The notes under the pieces are model-generated. The model worked only from the letters and a program-made list of their open reading frames with translations, was not told the DNA's origin and made no database searches. Of a stretch of 12,636 nt of DNA, positions 1 through 6,339 are shown in pieces; the stretch's first letter is position 1; every line of letters starts with the position of its first letter. The translations under genes were made by a program, and so were the position numbers. Source of the DNA: Sphingomonas sp. (GTDB taxonomy: Bacteria > Pseudomonadota > Alphaproteobacteria > Sphingomonadales > Sphingomonadaceae); assembly GCA_013812805.1 (NCBI GenBank), contig JACCSV010000057.1:1-12636 (forward strand). The letters run 5' to 3'.

Positions 1-617
1 GGGACATCCCGCTGCCGCTGCAGGTCAAGCTGCTACGCTTCCTGCAGGAACGGGTCATCGAGCGGATCGGCGGGCGCCAGCAGATCGCCGTCGATACGCG
101 CATCGTCTGCGCCACCCACCAGGACCTGGAGGCGATGATCGCCGACGGCCGCTTCCGCGAGGATCTGTATTATCGCCTGGCGGAGATCGTCATCAAGATC
201 CCGGCACTAGGCGAGCGCGCCGGCGATGCCGTGCTTCTGGCCCGCCACTTCGTCAATCGCTTCGCGCCGGAGATGAATGCCAGGGTGCACGGCCTGTCGC
301 CCGACGCCGTCGCGGCTATCGACTCTTATCGCTGGCCGGGCAACGTCCGCGAGCTCGAGAACCGGATCAAGCGCGCGGTGATCATGGCCGACGGCAAGCT
401 GGTTGGCGCCGAAGACCTCGACTTGCCGCGCAGCGATGGTGCCGCCGCCGCCGAGGTCAACATCAACCTGCGCGCCGCCCGCGAAGTCGCCGACCGCAGG
501 GCGATCCGCCAGGCGATGAGCCGAACCGACAACAATATCTCGGGCGCCGCCAAGCTGCTCGGGATCAGCCGCCCGACGCTCTACGACCTCCTCAAGCAGT
601 ATCAGCTGTCCGCGTGA
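1..617 (+). CDS. prsR: PrsR-like sigma-54-dependent response regulator, C-terminal part (5' truncated by window edge)
   Basis: Only the last 204 residues lie in the window; codons are in phase from base 3. Visible are the end of the sigma-54 activator AAA+ domain (DIPLPLQVKLLRFLQE just after the Walker B region, the arginine-finger stretch RFREDLYYRL, then YRWPGNVRELENR) and a C-terminal Fis-type helix-turn-helix (NISGAAKLLGISRPTLYDLL). Proteins of this class hydrolyse ATP to open RNA polymerase-sigma54 complexes at enhancer-dependent promoters. The segment NLRAAREVADRRAIRQAM before the HTH resembles the PEP-CTERM-box response regulator PrsR, which in that family controls exopolysaccharide and PEP-CTERM protein genes with the kinase PrsK. 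The receiver domain is outside the window, so the PrsR label depends on the C-terminus; NtrC-like relatives are the alternative. The gene ends 48 bases before the next gene on the same strand. Confidence 0.85.
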   Translation, partial: DIPLPLQVKLLRFLQERVIERIGGRQQIAVDTRIVCATHQDLEAMIADGRFREDLYYRLAEIVIKIPALGERAGDAVLLARHFVNRFAPEMNARVHGLSPDAVAAIDSYRWPGNVRELENRIKRAVIMADGKLVGAEDLDLPRSDGAAAAEVNINLRAAREVADRRAIRQAMSRTDNNISGAAKLLGISRPTLYDLLKQYQLSA

Positions 618-665
618 CTTCACTGCGGTGGCTGTAGTACCCTGCGGTCGGGGGCAGCGCAGCAG

Positions 666-2258
666 ATGGCGGACGTTTTTCTCTCTTATGCCCGGGAAGG
701 TCTTGTCGCGGCCAAGCGCGTCGCGACGGGGCTGCGGTCGCACGGCTTCTCGGTGTGGTTCGACGAGCACCTCCCCGCCCATCGCGCTTATTCCGAAGTC
801 ATCGAGGAGCAGCTGGACGCGTCGGCGGCCGTGCTGGTGCTGTGGTCAGAGGCGGCAACCCGTTCGCAATGGGTTCGCTCGGAAGCAAACCGTGCCCGCG
901 AGACAGGCCGGCTCGTCCAGGTGCGGCTCAACGATTGCCGGCTGCCGATGCCCTTCGACCAGATCCAGTGCGCCGACCTTCGCGATTGGTCGGGTGATCC
1001 GCACGCGCCCGGGTGGGAACGAGCGCTCGAGAGCATTGCCGCGCTCGCCAAGCGAGAGCTGGAGCCAGCGACGCCGGAAATCGCGCCGGTCCGTCTAAGC
1101 CCTCAAGTTGGTCGACGAGCGATGTTGGTCGGCGCCAGCGCCGTCGCCGCTACAGCCGCTGCAGTCGTCGGCTGGCAGGTGCTCGGCAAGCCGCAGCAGT
1201 CGGCCGAAGCACAACTGCTGCTTCAGAAGGGGATGGATGCACTGCAGACCAACGACGCGCTCGACCCCGGCGATCGCAGCGCCAGTCTCCAGGCGATCGC
1301 GTTGCTGACAGATGCCACGAGGGCGGACCCGCAATCCGCCACGGCCTGGGGCGGATTGGCGATGGCCTATGCGTCACGCAAGAGAGCGGTCGCGAAGGGA
1401 GAGCGGACCGGCCTCGATTCCCGCAGCCGTGCCGCCGCCAAGACCGCGCTCGATCTCGACCGGCACGAGCCGAGAGCCGTTGGCGCTCTGCTGTTGCTGG
1501 ACCCAGTTTACCGCAACTGGGAGGCCGCCGAGCGCGCCGCCCGCAAGGCGCTGCAAGACCATCCTCCGGCGCCGATCCTGCTGTTCATATTGTCGGACGT
1601 GCTTGGCAGCGTCGGGCGCTGGACCGAGGCAGCAGAAGTCAGCAGCAAGTTCGACCGCAGCAAGTTCCTGATCCCCGGCGCAGATCGCAAGGTCGTGATC
1701 AACCTTTGGGCCTCGGGCGACCTCCAGGGTGCCGACGGCGCCCTTCAGGCGGCCGTAGAGGACTGGCCGCAGCATCCGCAGATCTGGCGCATCTGGCTCG
1801 CTTACCTGACATACAGCGGCAGGCCCTTGGAGGCCTTGCAGATCTTGCGGGAGGGCGCTGAGCGGCCGCCGCAACTGACGTCGGACTTCGTCGCCACGAT
1901 CCGCGCGACGGCGCAGGCGCTTGCCGAGCAGCGCGAGCCCAGGTCGGCGATCGATGCCGGACTCGCTTATCTCAAAGTCGATCCGTCCAAGGCGCTGCCG
2001 ATCGCTCAGTCCTGCGCGGCTCTCGGTGACCAAAGCGCGGCGCTCGATATCTTGCGCGGCTATTATTTCAGTGAAGGCGAATGGGCCGCCCTGGCCCCTC
2101 GCTGCGGTGATGAGGACCGGATCACCAGCCCGTTGTTCGAGCCGCCGATGCGCACTCTATGGAAGCAGCCAGGTTTCGCCCAGCTGCTAGAAAGGATCGG
2201 CCTCATGGCCTACTCGCTCCAGTCGCGAACGACGCCCGATTACCGACGCGCGACTTGA
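666..2258 (+). CDS. TIR domain protein with one membrane segment and a C-terminal TPR-like region
   Basis: This 530-residue protein opens directly with a TIR_2-type domain (about residues 1-130: MADVFLSYAREG, GFSVWFDEHL, then a WVRSE motif). Glu73 in WVRSE aligns by eye with the catalytic glutamate of NAD-cleaving TIR domains such as SARM1 (WVHKE). A single hydrophobic stretch follows at about 152-174, preceded by GRR at 149-151, which predicts cytoplasm-facing TIR and a periplasmic C-terminus. Residues about 180-510 are alpha-helical and repetitive, with Ala-rich TPR-like pairs (for example AIALLTDATRADPQSATAWG, then AERAARKALQDHP). The ATG at 666 is supported by a GGGGG tract about 10 bases upstream and by placing MADVFLSYAR at the normal start of the fold. 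The role is unknown: it could be an NADase signalling protein or a protein-interaction scaffold. No toxin, STING, Thoeris or nuclease partner is adjacent. Domain calls are seen; topology and enzyme activity are inferred. Confidence 0.85.
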   Translation: MADVFLSYAREGLVAAKRVATGLRSHGFSVWFDEHLPAHRAYSEVIEEQLDASAAVLVLWSEAATRSQWVRSEANRARETGRLVQVRLNDCRLPMPFDQIQCADLRDWSGDPHAPGWERALESIAALAKRELEPATPEIAPVRLSPQVGRRAMLVGASAVAATAAAVVGWQVLGKPQQSAEAQLLLQKGMDALQTNDALDPGDRSASLQAIALLTDATRADPQSATAWGGLAMAYASRKRAVAKGERTGLDSRSRAAAKTALDLDRHEPRAVGALLLLDPVYRNWEAAERAARKALQDHPPAPILLFILSDVLGSVGRWTEAAEVSSKFDRSKFLIPGADRKVVINLWASGDLQGADGALQAAVEDWPQHPQIWRIWLAYLTYSGRPLEALQILREGAERPPQLTSDFVATIRATAQALAEQREPRSAIDAGLAYLKVDPSKALPIAQSCAALGDQSAALDILRGYYFSEGEWAALAPRCGDEDRITSPLFEPPMRTLWKQPGFAQLLERIGLMAYSLQSRTTPDYRRAT

Positions 2259-2366
2259 ACAGCCTGCCGTAATCTCCTGCTTCGGCTGGCGATCCGCATT
2301 GCCCGCGCCGGCTCCGCGGACTAGGCCGTTCCGATGCTTGCAAACCCCAGCAAGGCCTTCGCTTGA

Positions 2367-2735
2367 ATGGCCAGGGATGAGGATGTCACTCGGTTCATCG
2401 AGTCGAGCTTCCCCTCGGTGTGGTCGCTGGAAGTGCTGTTGCTGCTGAGGCGGGAACAGCGCGGCTGCACCCGCGACGAGTTGGTCGAGGCGCTAAGAGC
2501 GAGCGATCTCGTCATCGATCAGGCGCTGGCCTCGCTGGTTGCCGGGGGGCTTGCGGCGTTGGATGACGGCGGCCTGGCGATGTACATGCCTGCATCGAAA
2601 GAAATTTCGCTTCTGGTCGACAAGACCGAGGATCTCTACGCCAAGCGCCCCGACGCGGTGCGCCGGACGATCATCTCCGGTTCGATGAGCGGCCTTACCG
2701 CCTTCGTCGATGCGTTCCGGCTGCGGAAGGACTGA
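2367..2735 (+). CDS. Small winged-helix (HTH) protein, hypothetical
   Basis: This 122-residue protein has no family name I can give with certainty. Residues about 17-75 look like a winged helix: a hydrophobic helix (SVWSLEVLLLLRRE), a turn with CTRDELVEALRAS, a probable recognition helix (LVIDQALASLVAGGL) and a short wing (LDDGGLAMYMPA). A C-terminal helical part (SLLVDKTEDLYAKRPDAVRR) may mediate dimerisation. The start is well fixed upstream because a TGA stop sits in frame immediately before the ATG; AAGG about 12 bases upstream is a weak ribosome site. The gene is followed after 3 bases by two small membrane-protein genes, so it is probably co-transcribed with them and may regulate them or act with them. 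A DNA-binding role is inferred from the fold alone. Confidence 0.8.
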   Translation: MARDEDVTRFIESSFPSVWSLEVLLLLRREQRGCTRDELVEALRASDLVIDQALASLVAGGLAALDDGGLAMYMPASKEISLLVDKTEDLYAKRPDAVRRTIISGSMSGLTAFVDAFRLRKD

Positions 2736-2738
2736 CGC

Positions 2739-3017
2739 GTGCACGATCTCTTCCCGGCCATCGTCTATCTGCTGTGCTTCCTCACCAGCAGCGCCTGCGC
2801 CTGGATGCTCGGTCGAAGCTATCGGCGCAGCCAGGCGCGGCTCTTGCTTTGGAGCAGCCTCTGCTTCTTCTTCCTCGCCGCCAACAATCTCGTGCTGGTC
2901 GTTGATCTGCTGGTCATCCCCGGCAACGACCTGAGGCTCGGGCGCTTGCTGTTCGCGCTCGCCGCCGTTGCTACCCTCCTGTTCGGCTTCATCTGGGATT
3001 TGGAGAAGGAGCGGTGA
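2739..3017 (+). CDS. DUF5985-like small membrane protein (first of a pair)
   Basis: This 92-residue protein has three predicted transmembrane helices (about 4-24, 34-57 and 67-86), with basic residues between the first two (GRSYRRSQAR) and a charged tail (DLEKER). It resembles the DUF5985 family, whose function is not known. It starts with GTG, supported by AAGGA 8 bases upstream inside the end of the preceding gene. It lies 3 bases after the winged-helix gene and its stop overlaps the start of the next gene (GTGA), so the three genes are almost certainly translated from one message. It resembles its downstream neighbour in helix layout and in the arginine-rich first loop, suggesting an old tandem duplication or a heteromeric pair. 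Confidence 0.8.
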   Translation: MHDLFPAIVYLLCFLTSSACAWMLGRSYRRSQARLLLWSSLCFFFLAANNLVLVVDLLVIPGNDLRLGRLLFALAAVATLLFGFIWDLEKER

Positions 3018-3277
3018 CGCTGTACGATTTCCTCGCCGGCGTCGTTACGGCCGGCTTCCTTATCTCCGGGCTCTTCTTCTTTCGCTTCTGGCACCGCACC
3101 AGAGACGGGCTGTTCCTCGCCTTCGCGCTTGCCTTCTGGCTGCTCGGGCTCGCCCAGAGCATCCTTGCACTGGGCAATGTGCCGGTCGAGGAGCACAGTT
3201 GGATATTCCTGATCCGCCTCGGCGCCTTCGCGCTGATCCTGGCAGCGATAATCCGCAAGAATCGCGGCCGGGCGTAG
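3014..3277 (+). CDS. DUF5985-like small membrane protein (second of a pair)
   Basis: This 87-residue protein has three predicted membrane helices: about 5-24, then after the loop FWHRTRDG about 33-54, and about 65-80 before a basic tail KNRGRA. It fits the DUF5985 family better than its neighbour does, particularly in the FRFWHRTRD and FAFWLLGL segments. It starts with GTG in a four-base GTGA overlap with the previous stop; GAGAAGGA just upstream supplies a strong ribosome site. It ends 3 bases before the convergent uup stop codon, leaving no room for a separate terminator. The function is unknown; the conserved pairing suggests that the two proteins form a complex. Confidence 0.82.
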   Translation: MTLYDFLAGVVTAGFLISGLFFFRFWHRTRDGLFLAFALAFWLLGLAQSILALGNVPVEEHSWIFLIRLGAFALILAAIIRKNRGRA

Positions 3278-3280
3278 CGG

Positions 3281-5113
3281 CTAGGCCAGCCGCTCGGCCA
3301 ACTCGGCAACTTCCAGCCAACGCTGTTCGGCAGCGTCCTTCTGCTCGCGTTTGGCCCTAATACCGTCGTTCAGCGCGTGGAATCTCGCGGGGTCGCGACC
3401 GTACAAGTCCGGATCCGAAAGCGCTTCTTCGTCGGCGCGGATGGATACCTCGATCCGCTCGATCTCGCCCGGCAGCCGATCGAGGTCGCGCTGATCCTTG
3501 AAGGAGAGTTTTCGGCGTTCCTCGCCGGTACGGGGAGGTGGCAGGCCGGAGCCCTGACGGAGGGGGCTCTGAGCCTTCGCGCCGCCCCCTCCACCACCAA
3601 GCTTCGCTCGGCGGTTCCCGTCCCCGTTCCGAGGAGGAGCCTTGCGCCTCGCCCAATCCTCGTACCCACCGGCAACGATATCGACCTTGCCCGACCCGTC
3701 GAGGCCCAGCGTCACCGTCACCGTCCGGTCGAGGAAATCGCGGTCGTGACTGACCAGCAGCACCGTGCCTTCATAATCGGCGATGACTTCCTGGAGCAGG
3801 TCGAGGGTTTCCAGGTCGAGATCGTTGGTTGGCTCGTCGAGCACCAGCAGATTTGCCTCGCGGGCGAATTCGCGGGCGAGCAGCAGCCGCGAGCGCTCAC
3901 CACCGGACAGCGAGCCGATCGGGGCGTCGGCGATGCCCGGATCGAACAGGAATTCCTTGAGATAGCCCTTGATGTGCTTCTTGAAGCCGCGCACCTCGAT
4001 CCACTCGCCGCCGTTGGCGAGCACGTCGCGCACGCGCCTAGTCGGCTCCATCAGCTTGCGCTGCTGGTCGATGACGATTCCCGACAAGGTTTTGGCCAGG
4101 GTCACCCTGCCGCTGTCCGGCTTGAGCTCGCCGGTGAGCAATTTGAGCAAAGTCGACTTGCCGGCGCCATTGGGGCCGACGATCCCGATCCGGTCGCCGC
4201 GCTGGATGCGAAGCGTGAAGTCGCGGATAATGGGGCGCTCGAAACTCTTGGTGACCGCCTCCGAATCGATCACGGTTTTCGAGCGGACGTCGTCCTTGGC
4301 CAGCGCCAGCTTCGCCGTGCCGCCGCTGCCGAGCATCGCCGCGCGTTGAGCGCGCATCTCGCCAAGCTTGGCCAGCCGCCCCTGATTGCGACGGCGCCGA
4401 GCGGTCACTCCGCGTTCGAGCCAGCGAAGTTCGACGGCGAGCTTGGCGTCGAGCTTCTCCGCGGCCCTCGCTTCCTCCTCGAAAACCTGTTCGGTCCAGG
4501 CATCGAAGCCGCCGAAGCCGATTTCGGCGCGGCGCAGCGTGCCGCGATCGAGCCAGATGCAGCTGGTGGTCAATCGCTTGAGAAAGGTGCGGTCATGGCT
4601 GATGACGATGACGGCGCCGGAGAAGCGCCCGAGCCACTCCTCGAGCCAGGCGATGGCGGCGAGGTCGAGGTGGTTGGTGGGCTCGTCCAGCAGCAGCACA
4701 TCGGGCGCTTGCGCCAGCGCCCGCGCGATCGCCGCCCGGCGCCGCTCGCCGCCGCTGGCAGTTGCCGCCGGCCGCGCAAGGTCGATGCCGATCTGGTCGG
4801 CGATCGCTGCTGCATCATGCGCCGGCGGAGCGCGTTCGCCGCCAAGCACCCAGTCCTGCAAGGTGCCGTCGCCCGGCATCTTCGGGTCCTGCTCCAGCAG
4901 CACGACATTGGTCCCGGAAACGATCGTCCGTTTGCCCTCGTCGGGGTCGATCTCACCGGTCAGGCATTTGAGCAGCGTCGTCTTGCCCGCCCCGTTGCGA
5001 CCGATCAGCGCCAGCCGGTCGCGTGCCCCGACGTAAATATCGAGGCCCCGGAACAACCAGCCTTCCCCCTGCACCAGGCCGAGATTCTCGTACGCAAGGA
5101 TCGGGGCGGCCAT
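3281..5113 (-). CDS. uup: ABC-F family ATPase, Uup type
   Basis: This is a soluble protein of about 610 residues with two ATP-binding cassettes and no membrane segments, the ABC-F layout. Cassette 1 has Walker A GRNGAGKTT (38-46), signature SGGERRRAAIARAL and Walker B LLLDEPTNHLD. Cassette 2 has GPNGAGKST (Lys319), LSGGERSRLLLARE and LVLDEPTNDLD. The C-terminus (about 545-610) is a charged coiled coil (DRLPGEIERIEVSIRADEEA onward), the Uup-type ABC_tran_CTD that sets Uup apart from EttA. Uup proteins act on ribosomes and influence transposon excision and replication stress. The reading frame is open up to 5212, but the family-like start MAAPILAYENLGLV at 5113 is preferred over the basic, unlike-family upstream extension. 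The region at about 493-533 is an odd Gly/Pro/Arg-rich linker encoded by palindromic repeats (see repeat entries). Confidence 0.92.
   Translation of the reverse strand: MAAPILAYENLGLVQGEGWLFRGLDIYVGARDRLALIGRNGAGKTTLLKCLTGEIDPDEGKRTIVSGTNVVLLEQDPKMPGDGTLQDWVLGGERAPPAHDAAAIADQIGIDLARPAATASGGERRRAAIARALAQAPDVLLLDEPTNHLDLAAIAWLEEWLGRFSGAVIVISHDRTFLKRLTTSCIWLDRGTLRRAEIGFGGFDAWTEQVFEEEARAAEKLDAKLAVELRWLERGVTARRRRNQGRLAKLGEMRAQRAAMLGSGGTAKLALAKDDVRSKTVIDSEAVTKSFERPIIRDFTLRIQRGDRIGIVGPNGAGKSTLLKLLTGELKPDSGRVTLAKTLSGIVIDQQRKLMEPTRRVRDVLANGGEWIEVRGFKKHIKGYLKEFLFDPGIADAPIGSLSGGERSRLLLAREFAREANLLVLDEPTNDLDLETLDLLQEVIADYEGTVLLVSHDRDFLDRTVTVTLGLDGSGKVDIVAGGYEDWARRKAPPRNGDGNRRAKLGGGGGGAKAQSPLRQGSGLPPPRTGEERRKLSFKDQRDLDRLPGEIERIEVSIRADEEALSDPDLYGRDPARFHALNDGIRAKREQKDAAEQRWLEVAELAERLA
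3518..3567 (+). repeat. GC-rich palindromic repeat element, arm 1, inside uup
   Basis: On the plus strand this runs TTCCTCGCCGGTACGGGG, AGGTGGCAGG, a short inner stem (CAGG with CCTG), then GACGGAGGGGGC. Outer blocks of the form TCCTC and CGGGGAGGTGG followed by GGAGGGGGC match, from memory, a class of short dispersed palindromes common between genes in sphingomonads and related alphaproteobacteria. Here it is read in frame as part of the Uup linker. It is the inverted partner of the element at 3584-3638. Confidence 0.6.
3584..3638 (-). repeat. GC-rich palindromic repeat element, arm 2, inside uup, inverted relative to arm 1
   Basis: Read on the minus strand it begins CCTCCTCGGAACGGGGACGG, continues with an inner imperfect stem (ACCGCC and GGTGGT around GAGCGAAGCTT), and ends GGTGGAGGGGGC. 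It has the same order of blocks as arm 1: TCCTC, then GG(A/T)ACGGGGA, then GGAGGGGGC, with a different inner stem. The two lie tail to tail with 16 bases between. It encodes the Gly-rich tract and basic residues of the Uup linker. Confidence 0.55.
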
Positions 5114-5187
5114 AGCGGCGTCGCCTAAGCAATTTAAGGGAGCGATGGAAACCCGCCGCCGCTGTTGCCGATTTGCCGCAAACGCTT

Positions 5188-5196
5188 GCTGAACGG
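5188..5196 (-). promoter_or_regulatory. Possible shared regulator half-site upstream of the PepSY gene
   Basis: GCTGAACGG here is the exact reverse complement of CCGTTCAGC at 5620-5628, upstream of the adjacent response regulator gene. It lies 65 bases before the PepSY start and 74 bases before the uup start on the other strand, a sensible position for an activator site. A 9-base match between two such gaps is not strongly significant by itself. Confidence 0.3.
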
Positions 5197-5261
5197 AGTT
5201 AGTCCGCGGCATTCATAGGCCATTCAATGGTTTGTGCTAGAAGCCCTGTCAGAGAATCGAC

Positions 5262-5561
5262 ATGCGCCTATTCAGCACCCTCCTTGCGGCCACCTTTGCG
5301 GTAGGCCTGATCGCCTCCCCCGCGGCGGCCCAGAAGCATTCGCGCGACGACGCCGACCGGGCGTTCCGTGCGACCGTCGAGGGCCGCTCGATGCCGCTTC
5401 CCAAGATCGAGAAGAGGGTGATGCCCTTCATGGGCGGCGCCGACTATCTCGGACCTGAATTCAAGGGCGAGACCTATCGGCTCAAGTTCATCAAGAACGG
5501 CCGGGTGATCTGGGTCGACGTCGACGCCGCCACTGGCCGGATCAAGCGCAAGTCGCGATAA
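5262..5561 (+). CDS. Secreted/periplasmic small protein with PepSY-like C-terminus
   Basis: This 99-residue protein has a clear Sec signal peptide (MRLFSTLLAATFAVGLIA, then SPAAAQ with likely cleavage after Ala-Ala-Ala near residue 23), giving a mature protein of about 76 residues. The end (YRLKFIKNGRVIWVDVDAAT, then GRIKRKSR) has the beta-strand and DAATG-turn pattern of PepSY domains, which are found in protease propeptides and in small periplasmic proteins linked to two-component systems. It lies 112 bases before an OmpR-type regulator and a PhoQ-like kinase, so it may modulate that sensor or be a target of the pair; this is inference. AGAGA about 8 bases upstream is an acceptable ribosome site. 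The basic C-terminus is unusual and could bind acidic surfaces. Confidence 0.82.
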   Translation: MRLFSTLLAATFAVGLIASPAAAQKHSRDDADRAFRATVEGRSMPLPKIEKRVMPFMGGADYLGPEFKGETYRLKFIKNGRVIWVDVDAATGRIKRKSR

Positions 5562-5619
5562 ACTCCCCGCCGCATTGACTTTGCGGCTGTCAGCCCCAGC
5601 TTTCGTTCCGCCCAAGCAA

Positions 5620-5628
5620 CCGTTCAGC
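5620..5628 (+). promoter_or_regulatory. Possible autoregulatory half-site upstream of the response regulator
   Basis: CCGTTCAGC, 45 bases before the regulator start, matches the site at 5188-5196 in inverted orientation. A related CAGCTTT repeat occurs at 5597-5603 and 5625-5631, 28 bases apart. OmpR-family regulators often bind repeated half-sites in their own promoters; the assignment here is a guess from position and repetition. Confidence 0.3.
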
Positions 5629-5673
5629 TTTGCGCGTGTTGAGTAGCCGAACGTCTCCAGGGGACTAGACCAC

Positions 5674-6339
5674 ATGCGCGTACTGATCGTCGAAGACGAA
5701 CCCAATCTGGGCCGCCAGCTGCGCTCGACGCTGGAAGGGGCGGGCTATGCCGTCGACCTCGCCACCGATGGCGAGGATGGTCATTACCTGGGCTCGACCG
5801 AAACCTACGACGCGGTCGTTCTCGACCTCGGCCTCCCCGAGATTGACGGGCTGACGGTGCTCGACCGCTGGCGCAAAGAAGGGCGAAAGATGCCGGTTCT
5901 GGTGCTGACCGCGCGCGACAGCTGGTCGGACAAGGTCGCGGGCCTCGATGCCGGCGCCGACGACTATCTCGCCAAGCCGTTCCAGACCGAGGAATTGATC
6001 GCGCGCCTTCGCGCCCTGATCCGCCGCGCCTCGGGGAATGCCTCGTCCGAGCTGATCGCCGGCGATATCCGGCTGGACACTCGTTCCGGCAAGGTCACCA
6101 AAAGCGGCGAGCCGGTGAAGCTCACCGCCCAGGAATACAAGCTGTTGTCCTATCTGATGCACCACAAGGGCAAGGTGGTCAGCCGCACCGAGTTGATCGA
6201 GCATATCTACGACCAGGACTTTGACCGCGATTCCAACACCATCGAGGTGTTCGTCACGCGCATCCGCAAGAAGCTCGGCGCCGACGTCATCACCACCATC
6301 CGCGGCCTCGGCTACAGCCTCGAGGATCCCGGCGCTTGA
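5674..6339 (+). CDS. OmpR/PhoB-family response regulator (PhoP-like)
   Basis: This is a full-length 221-residue two-domain regulator. The receiver domain (about 1-118) carries the acidic pocket Glu7-Asp8, phospho-acceptor Asp51 (VVLDLGLPEIDG), Thr79 in LVLTARD and Lys101 in AKPF. The winged-helix effector domain (about 125-220) has the typical LTAQEYKLLSYLMHHKG, the recognition-helix region DRDSNTIEVFVTRIRKKLG and a C-terminal hairpin (ITTIRGLGYSL). It is expected to bind DNA when phosphorylated by the kinase encoded next; the two genes overlap by 4 bases (TTGA). AGGGGA about 10 bases upstream supports the ATG start. By sequence feel and partner it belongs to the PhoP/QseB-like group; the signal and regulon cannot be read from sequence. 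The upstream gap carries a 9-mer shared with the PepSY promoter, hinting at autoregulation and joint control. Confidence 0.92.
   Translation: MRVLIVEDEPNLGRQLRSTLEGAGYAVDLATDGEDGHYLGSTETYDAVVLDLGLPEIDGLTVLDRWRKEGRKMPVLVLTARDSWSDKVAGLDAGADDYLAKPFQTEELIARLRALIRRASGNASSELIAGDIRLDTRSGKVTKSGEPVKLTAQEYKLLSYLMHHKGKVVSRTELIEHIYDQDFDRDSNTIEVFVTRIRKKLGADVITTIRGLGYSLEDPGA

Noticed and set aside
1110..1190. GRRAMLVGASA in the TIR protein looks like a Tat signal
   Set aside because: It lies about 150 residues into the protein behind a folded TIR domain, so it is better read as positive charges ahead of an internal membrane anchor.
2303..2319. Stem CCGCG/CGCGG with a 7-base loop after the TIR gene
   Set aside because: Short stem without a T run; such 5-base matches are common in DNA this rich in G and C.
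666..3277. A defence island formed by the TIR protein and the winged-helix/DUF5985 operon
   Set aside because: They are separated by 108 bases with no coupling, there are no nuclease, cyclase or transposition genes nearby, and base composition does not differ visibly from neighbouring core genes.
3377..5128. Long open frame of 583 codons on the plus strand, antisense to uup
   Set aside because: It mirrors uup codon for codon, its translation has no recognisable domains, and long antisense frames are expected in GC-rich genes.
5569..5587. Stem GCCGC/GCGGC with a 9-base loop after the PepSY gene, considered as a terminator
   Set aside because: Only 5 base pairs and no T tract; it overlaps a TTGACT that could equally be a -35 element, but no credible -10 follows at 16-18 bases.
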